Positions 34,607 to 43,099 of a stretch of DNA of 64,000 nt are shown in pieces. Made by a program: the position numbers and the translations under genes. Below the pieces are notes generated by a model. The model did no database searches. It saw nothing but the letters and a program-made list of their open reading frames with translations, and was not told where the DNA came from. Each line of letters starts with the position of its first letter. Position 1 is the first letter of the stretch. Source of the DNA: JAJDAH01 sp964487605 (GTDB taxonomy: Bacteria > Myxococcota_A > Polyangia > Polyangiales > Polyangiaceae); NCBI GenBank assembly GCA_964487605.1, contig CAZARU010000007.1:53261-117260 (forward strand), written 5' to 3'.

Positions 34607-37090
34607 ATGCTGGAGGGCCGGCCGCCCGACGACGAATCGCCGCCCGCCGCGGCCGGTTCATCGACTCGTCCCGCCGTCCTGGGCGCGACGCTGGCGGTGC
34701 TGGTCGTCGCGGTCTCGTGGCCGCTGCGCGCCCGCTACCTGTACGAGTGGGACTCGGTTCAGTTCGCGCTCGGAGCTCGGAGCTTCGACGTCGCACGGCA
34801 CCAGCCGCACCCGCCGGGGTACCCGCTCTGGGTGCTGCTGGTGAAGGCCGTCTCGGTCGTCACGGGCGATGCGAACACGGCGATGATCGTCCTGGCCATC
34901 GCGTTCACGTGGCTCGCGGTGGTGGCGTTCTACCTCCTCGCCGAGAGTCGCTGGGGGCCGTCACGGGCCGCCGTGCTCGTCGCGTGCGTGCTCTTCTCGC
35001 CCGTCGTCGTCCTCTACTCGACGGTCGCCGCGACGTACACCGTGGACCTCGCGCTGTCGTGCGTCGTAGGACTCCTGGCCTCGCGCGCGTGGCACGGCGA
35101 CCGTCGCGCAGCGTTCTCGCTCGGGGTGGTCGTGGCGGTGTTCGCCGGGATCCGCCAGAGCGGCGCGGTGCTCATGGCGCCGCTCGCGTGCGCCGCGATG
35201 ATCCGGGGACTGCGCGCCCAGCCGAGGACACTCGCCGCCGCCGCAGGTGCCGCCGGAGGCGTGTTCGCGGCGTGGTTCGTCCCGACCGCCTGGCTGAGCG
35301 GCGGGGCGACCGCCTTCCTCGGCCTGGGGTCTTCGACGGTGCGCGGCTACTTCGGCCAGGCGTCGGTGCTGTTCGGTGGTCCCGGCCACGAGCACGTGAC
35401 GATGATTCTCCAGAACGCCGTCTGGCTGCCGTTCGCGCTCGCGCCGGCTCTGGCGCTCGCGCTCGCCCGGAGAATGCGGATTCGTACGCTCCGGCACGAG
35501 GCGGCGACGCCGTCTCCTGCGTCGGCGCCACGCCTCGGCGGCGTCTTCCACGCCCTGTGGCTCGGCCCCAACCTCGCCTACGTGTTCCTGCTCCACGCGC
35601 CGAAGCCGGGGTACCTCCTCTTGTCCCTTCCTCCGCTGGTCCTGTGGCTCGGCGGGGTCGCCGCGGGCACGGCGGGGCGAGCCCAGGCCCTCGTCGCCGC
35701 GGGCCTCGGCATGGTGCTCGCGAGCACGCGCTACGACACGTGGTCGGCCACTCGCGTCGGCAAGGCGCTGCATCTCGCGTCGCTCGGCAGCGTGGTCGAG
35801 TCCGACCGCACGCTCGACGCGGTGCTGTCCGTGGTGCCCCGCGAGCGCCCGCACGAGCACCTGCTGGTCACGGGCGACGGCCGCAAGGCGGGCGCGAGTC
35901 AGCGAAAGCTCAGCTACTACCTGCCGGAGCACCTCGCCGTCGCGTTGCTTCGCAAGTCCCTGACGCAGTCCCTCGACGCCCAGGTCGAGCCCTTCGGCGA
36001 CGTCCCGAGCCAGGTTCGCTTCATCTGGTGGTTTCGCGCGGCCCCCGACTCGGCGAAGGATCTTCGCGAAGCGTTCCCCGACACCACGCGAGTCTTCGAG
36101 GATCCGTTCCTGGTCGTCTACCGCTCGGAGGTGGGCGACGAGCCGGTGCACGCACGGGTGTCCGTTGCCGGTCACGCCGTGCGGCTCTACCGGGAAGTGC
36201 CGCCGGCGCTCGGCGACGGGTTCTCGCACCTCGAGACGCCTGGGGCCGAGTCGTGGCGCTGGAGCCTGGGCGCACGTTCGACGGTTCGCGTTCCGCTGAC
36301 CGTTCCGGGCAGAGTTCGCCTGCACCTCGAGGTGGCCGCCCCGCGACCGGAGCAGGTGCTGACCGTTCGCGTCGCCGGCCGCGACGTCGCGCGCTTCGAG
36401 GCGCCGCGCGCGGACGTCCCTTCGATCGTCGACTTCGAGGCGGGGATGGGGACCTCGGTGGTCGAGCTGCTGGTCAACCGTCACAACGGCGCGCCGGAGC
36501 GCTTCGCCGAGCGCGACGCGCGGCCCCTGGGGCTCCGCTATCGGCGCATTCTGGTGCAGGCTCTCGGTCGCGACCACGAGCTGATCCCGCGGCCTGCGGG
36601 TCCGCCCGCGCCGGCCCCGCAGGGAGCGCCCACGCGTCCGGCGGCGGGCGCCACCGCCCCGACGACCGTGCCGCCGGTTGCCGAGCTCGCCCCCGGCCAG
36701 CGCATCGACTTCACGACCGCCGCCGCCGACTACTTCCTGGGCGAGGGGTGGAGCGGTCGCGAGGCGTCGTTTCGCTGGGCCGTCGGCGAGCGGGCGACCC
36801 TGAAGTTCCGGCTCGCGGAGGTGCGGACGCTGAACCTGGTCGTCCGCGGGCTCGCCTTCGAGCGGCAGCGCATCCACGTGCTGCTGAACGGCCAGCGCCT
36901 CGGGACCTGGACGGTGGACGGTCAGGGCCTGCGGGAGCTCGAGCTGCAGGTCCCTGCGTCACGCTTGTCCGAGCTCAACGAGCTCACCTTCGAGATGCCC
37001 GATGGCAAGAGCCCGAAGAGCGCCGGTCTGAGCGACGACACGCGTCGCCTCGGGATCGCGGTGCAGTGGCTCTCGTTCCAGCCCCGGTGA
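34607..37090 (+). CDS. Large membrane glycosyltransferase (GT39/DUF2723-like) with C-terminal beta domains
   Basis: An 827-residue protein. The N-terminal half has about 10-11 transmembrane helices, and its first periplasmic loop reads YEWDSVQFALG then HQPHPPGYPLWVLL; the acidic Asp and HPPGYP motif match the DUF2723 / O-mannosyltransferase-like GT-C group. Residues about 380-500 are soluble, and two beta-sandwich segments follow (around 500-650 and 690-820), separated by a Pro/Ala-rich hinge. It would transfer a lipid-linked sugar to a periplasmic acceptor, possibly binding carbohydrate through the C-terminal domains. It starts six bases after the PLP gene, so is probably in the same operon, and converges on moaB. 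Confidence 0.72.
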   Translation: MLEGRPPDDESPPAAAGSSTRPAVLGATLAVLVVAVSWPLRARYLYEWDSVQFALGARSFDVARHQPHPPGYPLWVLLVKAVSVVTGDANTAMIVLAIAFTWLAVVAFYLLAESRWGPSRAAVLVACVLFSPVVVLYSTVAATYTVDLALSCVVGLLASRAWHGDRRAAFSLGVVVAVFAGIRQSGAVLMAPLACAAMIRGLRAQPRTLAAAAGAAGGVFAAWFVPTAWLSGGATAFLGLGSSTVRGYFGQASVLFGGPGHEHVTMILQNAVWLPFALAPALALALARRMRIRTLRHEAATPSPASAPRLGGVFHALWLGPNLAYVFLLHAPKPGYLLLSLPPLVLWLGGVAAGTAGRAQALVAAGLGMVLASTRYDTWSATRVGKALHLASLGSVVESDRTLDAVLSVVPRERPHEHLLVTGDGRKAGASQRKLSYYLPEHLAVALLRKSLTQSLDAQVEPFGDVPSQVRFIWWFRAAPDSAKDLREAFPDTTRVFEDPFLVVYRSEVGDEPVHARVSVAGHAVRLYREVPPALGDGFSHLETPGAESWRWSLGARSTVRVPLTVPGRVRLHLEVAAPRPEQVLTVRVAGRDVARFEAPRADVPSIVDFEAGMGTSVVELLVNRHNGAPERFAERDARPLGLRYRRILVQALGRDHELIPRPAGPPAPAPQGAPTRPAAGATAPTTVPPVAELAPGQRIDFTTAAADYFLGEGWSGREASFRWAVGERATLKFRLAEVRTLNLVVRGLAFERQRIHVLLNGQRLGTWTVDGQGLRELELQVPASRLSELNELTFEMPDGKSPKSAGLSDDTRRLGIAVQWLSFQPR

Positions 37091-37108
37091 GCGGGCGGCG
37101 GCGGGACG

Positions 37109-37636
37109 TCAGGGGTCGGGTGGCGCCTCGGCCTTGATTCGGGGCAGCAGCTCCGCGAAGTTGCAGGGGCGCGTTCGCCGGTCGAGCTGCGGCAAGATGA
37201 TCCGATCCATCGCCAGGCGCACGGCGCCCGTCGAGCCGGGCAGCAGGAACACGAGGGTTCCGCCACAAAGCGCGGCCTCGGCCCGAGACTGGATCGTGCT
37301 CGTCCCGATCTCCGCGAAGCTGAGGTGCCTGAAGAGCTCTCCGAAGCCGACGATCGCCTTGGTCACGAGCGGGGCGAGCGCCTCCGGCGTCACGTCGCGC
37401 TCGGTGATGCCGGTGCCGCCCGTCACGATGACCACCTCGATTGCGGGATCGGCGATCCACGCCGAGAGCGCCCCGCGGATCGATTCCCGATCGTCGGCGA
37501 CAATCCGTCGCGCGGCGACGGTGTGTCCCGCGGTCGTCGCGCGCTCGGCGGCGAGGCCTCCACTGGCGTCGGTCGCGGTGGTGCGTGTGTCGCTCACGGT
37601 GAGCACGGCGATACCGAGCGCGATGAAGTCGGACAT
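37109..37636 (-). CDS. moaB: MoaB/MogA-like molybdopterin biosynthesis protein
   Basis: A 175-residue protein of the MoCF-biosynthesis fold. It has VLTVSDTRT near the N-terminus, IVTGGTGITERDVTPEAL in the molybdopterin-binding loop, and LPGSTGAVRLAMDRIILPQL near the C-terminus, which match MoaB. It adenylylates molybdopterin before molybdenum insertion, or fills a related role. ATG at 37636. The other moa genes are not in the window. It converges on the glycosyltransferase gene with an 18-base gap. Confidence 0.9.
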   Translation of the reverse strand: MSDFIALGIAVLTVSDTRTTATDASGGLAAERATTAGHTVAARRIVADDRESIRGALSAWIADPAIEVVIVTGGTGITERDVTPEALAPLVTKAIVGFGELFRHLSFAEIGTSTIQSRAEAALCGGTLVFLLPGSTGAVRLAMDRIILPQLDRRTRPCNFAELLPRIKAEAPPDP

Positions 37637-37723
37637 CGGGCCGGATTCTAGCCGGATTGGCTGCCGGCTGGGCCCTGCGCCGCGCCCGACCTTTCCACGT
37701 CTTCGCCCGGCGGACGGTGTACG

Positions 37724-38620
37724 ATGCGCGCCATGCAGCCTCCGCCGCAGTACCCGCCGGGTCCTCCCCAGTACCAGCTTCCGCAGCAAGGCTACCCGGG
37801 CCCCGCGCCGGGAGTGCAGGCGCAGATGGCGCCGGGCCCCGCCACCTCGACCGGCGTGAACCCCATGGACGCGGTCAAGTTCCTCTTCGACGATCCGGAC
37901 TGGAAGACGAGCCTGCTCTTCGCCGTGATCTTCATGTTCATCCCGATCGTCGGCGGCATCGCGGTCGCGGGGTGGTACTGCGAGATCCACCAGCGCCTGG
38001 CGCGCCGCCATCCGCGACCGATTCCGAAGCTCGACTTCGGCGACTTCGGTGCGTACATCGGGCGTGGTCTCAAGCCCTTCGTCGTGCAGCTCGCCGTCGG
38101 GTTCCCCGTCGGCATCGTGCTCTTCATCTGCTACGTCCTGACGGCGCTCCTCGGCGGCATGGTCGCCTCGGCCGCGGGTGAGCCCTTCCTCATGTTCGGC
38201 TTCCTCGGCGTGTTCGCGCTCTTCGCCGTGGGCGTGGGCATCGCCGCGAACGTGGTCGTGAACGCCGCCGTGACCCGCGCCGAGCTCACCGAGGACTTCG
38301 GCAAGGCGCTCGATTTCGGCAAGATCATGGCCTACGGCAAGGCGACGTGGGTCACGGTCATCGTGAAGAACATCATCTTCGGATTCATCGCGTTCGGCAT
38401 GATGCTGGCCGGCATGCTCGCGTGCGGCGTCGGTCTCTACGTGGTCATCCCCATCCTCGGCGTGGCGGCGCTCCACCTTCGCTGGCAGATCTACGCGGAC
38501 TACCTGGCCAAGGGCGGCGAGCAGATCGAGCTCGCACCGCCCCAGCAGCTCCAGTCCGAGATGGGACTCAGCGGGCCCGGCATGCCCCCGGTTCATCAGG
38601 GACGGCCGCCCGGGTACTAG
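37724..38620 (+). CDS. DUF4013-type multi-pass membrane protein
   Basis: A 298-residue protein with a 50-residue Pro/Gln-rich cytoplasmic N-terminus (PPPQYPPGPPQYQ), about five to six transmembrane helices from residue 65 to 270, and a Pro-rich tail. The first segment WKTSLLFAVIFMFIPIVGGIAVAGW followed by LARRHPRPIPKLDFGDFGAYIGRGLKPF matches DUF4013, a family of unknown function found beside secretion and envelope genes. The start could be ATG 37724 or ATG 37733. GGACGG upstream fits 37724 better. Confidence 0.78.
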   Translation: MRAMQPPPQYPPGPPQYQLPQQGYPGPAPGVQAQMAPGPATSTGVNPMDAVKFLFDDPDWKTSLLFAVIFMFIPIVGGIAVAGWYCEIHQRLARRHPRPIPKLDFGDFGAYIGRGLKPFVVQLAVGFPVGIVLFICYVLTALLGGMVASAAGEPFLMFGFLGVFALFAVGVGIAANVVVNAAVTRAELTEDFGKALDFGKIMAYGKATWVTVIVKNIIFGFIAFGMMLAGMLACGVGLYVVIPILGVAALHLRWQIYADYLAKGGEQIELAPPQQLQSEMGLSGPGMPPVHQGRPPGY

Positions 38621-38635
38621 GCGCGCGGGCGGAAC

Positions 38636-40474
38636 GTGCTGGGCGCGCGCGCGGGACGTGCGGCGGCGTTCGTGGCGGTCGCCGCCGCGGCGTGTACGCC
38701 CACCGCGAGAGTCTCCCCCGCCGAGTCCAGCGCGGCCCCGGCGAATCCCGTCGCGACCGCGCCGAGCGCGTCGGTGCCGAGCGCCGTGCCGTCCGGTTCC
38801 GCTGCGGCCGCCCCTGACGGGCCCGCCGGTCTCCCTGCCGGCACCGCGCCACCCATGCCCGCGGGGGGGCCGCGCGCGACGCGCGGTGAGCACGGCGTCG
38901 TCGTCTCGGTCGAGCCGCACGCGACACGGGCCGGCGTCGAGGTTCTCGAGCGCGGCGGCAACGCGATCGATGCGGCCGTGGCGGTGGCCTTCGTCCTGGC
39001 CGTGACGCACCCGTCCGCGGGCAACGTGGGCGGCGGGGGCTATCTGCTCGCGCGCTCGCGAGACGGGCGCGTCCGGGCGTTCGACTTCCGGGAGCGTGCG
39101 CCGTCCGGGCTGACCGACGAGAGGTTTCGCGCGATGATCGACGCGGGCGGCCGAGGACCGGCGTCGAGCGGCGTGCCGGGGACCGTCGCGGGGCTCGGGC
39201 TCGCCCACCGCCAGCTCGGCCGCCTTCCGTTCGCCGAGCTGGTCGCGCCGGCGGCGCGCCTCGCGCGGGACGGACACCCGCTGGGCGCGCGACAGGCGGC
39301 CGCGCTCGGGTGGGCGTGGCGCGTGCTACGGAAGGATCCGGAGGCACGGCGCATCTTCGGGGACGCACGCGGTCGACCGCGTGTCGCGGGGGCCAGGCTC
39401 GTTCAGAAGGATCTGGCGACGACCCTCGACGCGATCGCCGCCGCCGGAGACGCCGGGTTCTACGCGGGCAAGGTGGCCGAGCGCCTCGTCCGGCACGCTG
39501 CCAGCGCGGGCGCGACGATGTCTCTGTCCGATCTGTCGGAGTACCGCGCGATCGAGCGCTCGCCGCTCGCGTTCAGGTACCGGGGCATCGACGTGGCCGT
39601 CGCGCCGCCATCGTCGGCCGGCGGCGTCGCCGTCGCGCAGATGCTCCTCGGTCTCGAGCGCCTGCGCGCCCACGAGCTCCAACCCGGTTCGCCCGCGGCG
39701 GTCCACACGTTTCTGGAGGTGTCCAAGCGCGCCCATGCCGAGCGGCGCTTCGCCGTCGGTGACCCCGACGCTCTCGCGCCGACCGAGGACGCGTCCCTAC
39801 GGTCCCGGTGGCTGGACCCCGCCCGTGCGCCCCTGCAGGGACCGGCCATCGACGGGGCTCGCGCCACGCCCGCGGCGGAGATTCACGGGCTCTACGCCAA
39901 GGCGGTTCAGGAGCTCGAACACACGACGCACTTCTCCATCGTCGATGCCGACGGGAACGCGGTTTCGTGCACGACGACGCTCTCGGCCGGCTACGGAGCA
40001 GGCTACGTCGCTCCGGGGACCGGCGTGGTGATGAACAACGCCGTCGCGGCGTTCGGCACCGCCGGCGCCAACGTTCCGCGCCCGGGCCGCCGACCGACGA
40101 GCTCGATGACTCCGACCATCGTCGCGCGGGGCGGCGAGCTGGCGGCGGTCCTCGGGACGCCCGGTGGCGACACGATTCCCAGCACCGTGGTGCAGGTGCT
40201 CCGCAACCTGGTGGATCACCAGATGACGCTCGACGCCGCGGTCGACGCGCCGAGGATCCACCACGGCCTGGTCCCCGACGAGGTCCGGACCGAGAAGGCG
40301 CGCCCCGTGTCGAAGGAGCTCCGTCACGCGCTCGAGGCCCTGGGGCATCGGTTCGGGGGCCGCGGCCTGCCCATCGGTGACGCCAACGACCTCGTCGTGT
40401 CCGGCGGCGTCGCGTACGCGTACGCCGATCCTCGCGAGGGAGGCCTGGCGCTCGCCGCCCGGAACCCGAAGTGA
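38636..40474 (+). CDS. ggt: Gamma-glutamyltransferase (glutathione hydrolase), lipoprotein form
   Basis: A 612-residue Ntn-hydrolase precursor. The signal peptide ends AAAACTP (Cys20, likely lipidated) and is followed by a 60-residue Ala/Pro/Ser linker. Family motifs are GGNAIDAAVAVAFVLAV, GNVGGGGYLL and DFRERAP. Autocleavage before Thr430 (EHTTHFSIVDADGNAVS) would release the catalytic small subunit, and NNAVAAF, GRRPTSSMTPTIV and GTPGGDTIPSTVVQ complete it. It breaks gamma-glutamyl bonds of glutathione in the periplasm or at the surface. GTG start, 15 bases after the DUF4013 gene. Confidence 0.93.
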   Translation: MLGARAGRAAAFVAVAAAACTPTARVSPAESSAAPANPVATAPSASVPSAVPSGSAAAAPDGPAGLPAGTAPPMPAGGPRATRGEHGVVVSVEPHATRAGVEVLERGGNAIDAAVAVAFVLAVTHPSAGNVGGGGYLLARSRDGRVRAFDFRERAPSGLTDERFRAMIDAGGRGPASSGVPGTVAGLGLAHRQLGRLPFAELVAPAARLARDGHPLGARQAAALGWAWRVLRKDPEARRIFGDARGRPRVAGARLVQKDLATTLDAIAAAGDAGFYAGKVAERLVRHAASAGATMSLSDLSEYRAIERSPLAFRYRGIDVAVAPPSSAGGVAVAQMLLGLERLRAHELQPGSPAAVHTFLEVSKRAHAERRFAVGDPDALAPTEDASLRSRWLDPARAPLQGPAIDGARATPAAEIHGLYAKAVQELEHTTHFSIVDADGNAVSCTTTLSAGYGAGYVAPGTGVVMNNAVAAFGTAGANVPRPGRRPTSSMTPTIVARGGELAAVLGTPGGDTIPSTVVQVLRNLVDHQMTLDAAVDAPRIHHGLVPDEVRTEKARPVSKELRHALEALGHRFGGRGLPIGDANDLVVSGGVAYAYADPREGGLALAARNPK

Positions 40475-40482
40475 CGGCCGCT

Positions 40483-41388
40483 TCAGGGTGCGGCGACCGC
40501 CGGCGAACGGGCGCGGTGAGCGTGCGCGAGCGCCCAGAGCGCGAGCCCGGTCGTGTGAGGATCACATGCGGCGCCCGCGCGTGAGGGCCAGCATCCCTCC
40601 GGGCGCTGCGCGGTCGCCACGGCGCGCCACGCCGCTTCGGGGACGTCCCGCGCGAAGCCCAGGTGCCCCAGCATGGCCAGCCGCTCCGCCGCGAGATCGG
40701 AGAATGCGGGGTCCGCGGCCGCTTCCTTGGCGAGGTTGGCCGCCAGCATGTTCCGCAGGGCGTCGGTGCCGACGCCTCGCTCCGGGCAGCCCTGCCAGCG
40801 CCAGATGGCGAGCCACACCGCCTGGTGCGTCAGGACGTAGCCCCACCGATCCCGCGCGCCGACGAACTCGCGGCACTCGGTGGGCAGCGCGCACCGAATG
40901 GCGCGCTCGACGCAGTGGCCGACCAGCGTTTCCCCCGTCGCGTGCCGGGGCGAGACCATGCTCGGATCCGGGGAGGTAGCGCTCTCGAGCGCGCGATCGA
41001 TGCGTCCCTCGGGCCACGGTGGCTTGGCGCCCTCGAGCAAGGGCGCGTAGCGGCGGTCGTCGACATCGAGATCGACCTTGCGGCGCTCCGCGAGCAGGGC
41101 GGGCTCCGAGTCCCCCGTGAGCGACGCGACGGCCCGTAGCGAGACGATCACGTCGGCCGGAAAGGGGGCAGGGACCCGAGCGAGATCCTGCAGGCCGCGC
41201 TCGAGGAGGGTGGGCCACGCCTGCGCCGGCGGCGCGACGGTGGTCGGGGCGGGGGTTGCCGTCGTCGTCGCGCTGGGCGCTCGTGGCGCGTCCGGTGCCG
41301 CCCGCGTGGCTTGCGTCCGAGTCTCGGGTCGCGAGCACGCGCCGACGACCGCGGCGACGAGCATCGCGGCGCGCCGCGCGCGGCTCAC
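40483..41388 (-). CDS. Lipoprotein with alpha/alpha-toroid (terpene-cyclase-like) C-terminal fold, function unknown
   Basis: A 301-residue lipoprotein from GTG 41388, overlapping the stop of the glycosyltransferase gene upstream. The signal peptide is RARRAAMLVAAVVGAC, and a Pro/Thr-rich linker follows. The C-terminal half contains helix pairs and the phrase AQRPEGCW followed by HTTGLALWALAHA, which recall the QW-type repeats of alpha/alpha-toroid enzymes such as prenyltransferase and squalene cyclase. Six cysteines lie in that half. No catalytic DxDD-type motif is seen, so it may be a binding rather than a cyclase domain. Confidence 0.6.
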   Translation of the reverse strand: MSRARRAAMLVAAVVGACSRPETRTQATRAAPDAPRAPSATTTATPAPTTVAPPAQAWPTLLERGLQDLARVPAPFPADVIVSLRAVASLTGDSEPALLAERRKVDLDVDDRRYAPLLEGAKPPWPEGRIDRALESATSPDPSMVSPRHATGETLVGHCVERAIRCALPTECREFVGARDRWGYVLTHQAVWLAIWRWQGCPERGVGTDALRNMLAANLAKEAAADPAFSDLAAERLAMLGHLGFARDVPEAAWRAVATAQRPEGCWPSRAGAACDPHTTGLALWALAHAHRARSPAVAAP

Positions 41389-42359
41389 CTTCCTTCCCCG
41401 ACGGCCAGGGAGATGCCGGGGTCGCGCGCCGCCCATTCCTGCAGATCGCCTGCGGCCACCGCCACGACCGGGACGCCCAGGGCCCGCGCCTCGCGGATCA
41501 CCGTCGGTGCTCCCTCCTCGCGGGAGGCGCTGATCAGCACGTCGGCTGCTGCGATCCACGCCAGGGCCTGGTCGCGCGCCACGCTTCCCGTGAAGCGGAC
41601 GCGTGGGTGCGCCAGCGCGAGCGCCTCGCGCTCTGGCCCGTCCCCGACGACGACGACGTCGAGACCACCGATCGACGTGGCCGCGTCCAGCGCCACCGCG
41701 ATGCGCTTGCGCTCGATCAAGCGACCCACGATGACGGCGATGCGGCGCTCGCTGCGCAGCCCCAGGGCTCCCCGAGCGGCGGCTCTGCCGGGTGCGCCCG
41801 AGACGTCGAGTGCGCTCGGTGCGACCGCCGCGTGGTCGCGCACGCGCTCGGTCGTCGCGCGGGCCACCCGGTCCAGCAGGTCGCGCGAAACGAAGCGGAA
41901 CGTGGCGCCGCGGTCCAGCAGGCTCTCGACGAGCCAGCGGCGCGCCGGACGCGGCAGCGCGAGCAGCAGCCGCGCGTCGCCGCCGTGCACGACGACCGAC
42001 AGCGGGACGTCCACGGCCGCCGCGATGGGCCACGCCGACGGGATCAGCCAGTGCGCGACGATCCGGTCGGGTCGAATCGCGCGCAGTGCGCGCCGCGCGC
42101 GAAGCACGAACGCACCGACGTCGCGCACGAGCGCCGGGTGGGCGCGGACACGCGCGGCGACCCCCGGCGCCCCGAAGGCCCGGTCGCTTCCCAGCCGGAC
42201 GACCTCGAGCCGCCGCTCGTCCGGATCGACCCAGGAGCCCGGTGCGACGACCACGACCCGCCCCGTCTCCGCCAGCAGGCGGGCGTCGGCGCGGACGAAG
42301 TGCCCGGCGTAGTCGCCCGGGCCGTCCGGATACGACGTCGTGACGACGGCGGTCGTCAC
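41385..42359 (-). CDS. GT4-family glycosyltransferase
   Basis: A 324-residue GT-B enzyme. The N-terminal half (VVTTSYPDGPGDYAGHFV, IVAHWLIPSAWPIA, VVHGGDA) binds the acceptor. The C-terminal half has VIVGRLIERKRIAVAL, VVVGDGPEREAL and the nucleotide-sugar motif SREEGAPTVIREARALGVPVVA, in which Glu-x7-Glu is present as EEG...E. It adds a sugar from a nucleotide donor, probably to an envelope polysaccharide or lipid. GTG start overlapping the DUF971 stop; its own stop overlaps the next gene, so the three minus-strand genes form an operon. Confidence 0.87.
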   Translation of the reverse strand: MTTAVVTTSYPDGPGDYAGHFVRADARLLAETGRVVVVAPGSWVDPDERRLEVVRLGSDRAFGAPGVAARVRAHPALVRDVGAFVLRARRALRAIRPDRIVAHWLIPSAWPIAAAVDVPLSVVVHGGDARLLLALPRPARRWLVESLLDRGATFRFVSRDLLDRVARATTERVRDHAAVAPSALDVSGAPGRAAARGALGLRSERRIAVIVGRLIERKRIAVALDAATSIGGLDVVVVGDGPEREALALAHPRVRFTGSVARDQALAWIAAADVLISASREEGAPTVIREARALGVPVVAVAAGDLQEWAARDPGISLAVGEGR

Positions 42360-42706
42360 TTGCGAGGCAGCTCGGGAGGCGGCACCGCGTCCGCGCCCCG
42401 CTCCTCGACGAAATCGGAGAGCTCTCGCAGGTAGCGGAACGAGTAGATGCCCGAGGCGTGCAGGTCGCCCCACTCGATGGCCACCGCGTAGTTCCCGACC
42501 GGGCGCACGTCCCGGATCTCCTGATTGCCCCCCTCCACGAACGAGATGGTGCCCGAGTGGCCCTGGCAGCCCGCGCACGGGCAGTAGCCCCGGAGCAGAG
42601 AGTGTGGGATCTGCGACGTCCGGCCATCGGCCCACGTGATCTCCATCACCCGGGCGCCGTGGGGAGCGCGGATCCCCGTGGGCGTCGTTCGGGGGTCGCC
42701 GGGCAT
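42356..42706 (-). CDS. DUF971 (gamma-butyrobetaine hydroxylase N-domain-like) protein
   Basis: A 116-residue protein from ATG 42706. GARVMEITWADGRTSQIP and HSLLRGYCPCAGCQGHSG carry the family's Cys-x-Cys-x-x-Cys zinc-type site, and GNYAVAIEWGDLHASGIYSFRYLREL is the conserved end. Stand-alone DUF971 proteins are common in bacteria; some are linked to iron-sulfur (Mrp/ApbC) systems, but the role is not established. First gene of a three-gene operon and divergent from rpsU. A longer frame upstream has no better start. Confidence 0.82.
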   Translation of the reverse strand: MPGDPRTTPTGIRAPHGARVMEITWADGRTSQIPHSLLRGYCPCAGCQGHSGTISFVEGGNQEIRDVRPVGNYAVAIEWGDLHASGIYSFRYLRELSDFVEERGADAVPPPELPRK

Positions 42707-42764
42707 CGCATCGACGTGAATAGGAGGCCGCCCGGGGACTGTCCAGTCGCGGCAATCGCGGGAA

Positions 42765-42800
42765 AAGCCCCGCCGGGTCGCCCGGGGCTTGAAAAGCCCC
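42765..42800 (+). promoter_or_regulatory. rpsU leader with two mutually exclusive hairpins
   Basis: AAGCCCCG (42765-42772) can pair with CGGGGCTT (42783-42790), 8 bp with a 10-base loop. The same GGGGCTT (42784-42790) can instead pair with AAGCCCC (42794-42800), 7 bp with loop GAA. The flanking arms are direct copies of GAAAAGCCCC or its core. The two folds exclude each other, as in attenuators. It lies 27 bases before the rpsU start and is a possible site for autoregulation or growth-rate control. Confidence 0.45.
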
Positions 42801-42826
42801 CTCGCGTCTGCCAGAAAGCGCGGACC

Positions 42827-43054
42827 TTGAGCACCCCCGGCGAAGCAGTCCAGTGCAAACCCCTCGAAGTCGCCGTCGGCGACAAAGGCATCGAACGCGC
42901 CATCAAGCACCTCAAGCGCAAGATGGCCGGGGAGGGGATCCTCCGTGAGCTCAAGCGCCGTCGCCACTACATGAAGCCCAGCGTGAAGCGCCGGAAGAAG
43001 ATGAGCGAGGCCGCGCGGCGCCGCCGCAAGCGCGAGAAGATCCAGGGGCCCTGA
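42827..43054 (+). CDS. rpsU: Ribosomal protein S21 (bS21)
   Basis: A 75-residue basic protein of the small ribosomal subunit, needed for early initiation and close to the anti-Shine-Dalgarno end of 16S rRNA. The core PLEVAVGDKGIERAIKHLKRK, then ILRELKRRRHYMKPSVKRRKK and a tail of Arg/Lys, match the family. Within the frame the only plausible start before the core is TTG 42827 (STPGEAVQCKPLEV), with a weak ribosome-binding site (GCGG). A TTG start plus a structured leader would keep synthesis low or controlled. Divergent from DUF971. Confidence 0.93.
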   Translation: MSTPGEAVQCKPLEVAVGDKGIERAIKHLKRKMAGEGILRELKRRRHYMKPSVKRRKKMSEAARRRRKREKIQGP

Positions 43055-43099
43055 GCCCCTAACTTGGCCGCACGGCGCCGGGTCACGCAGATTCGGACC

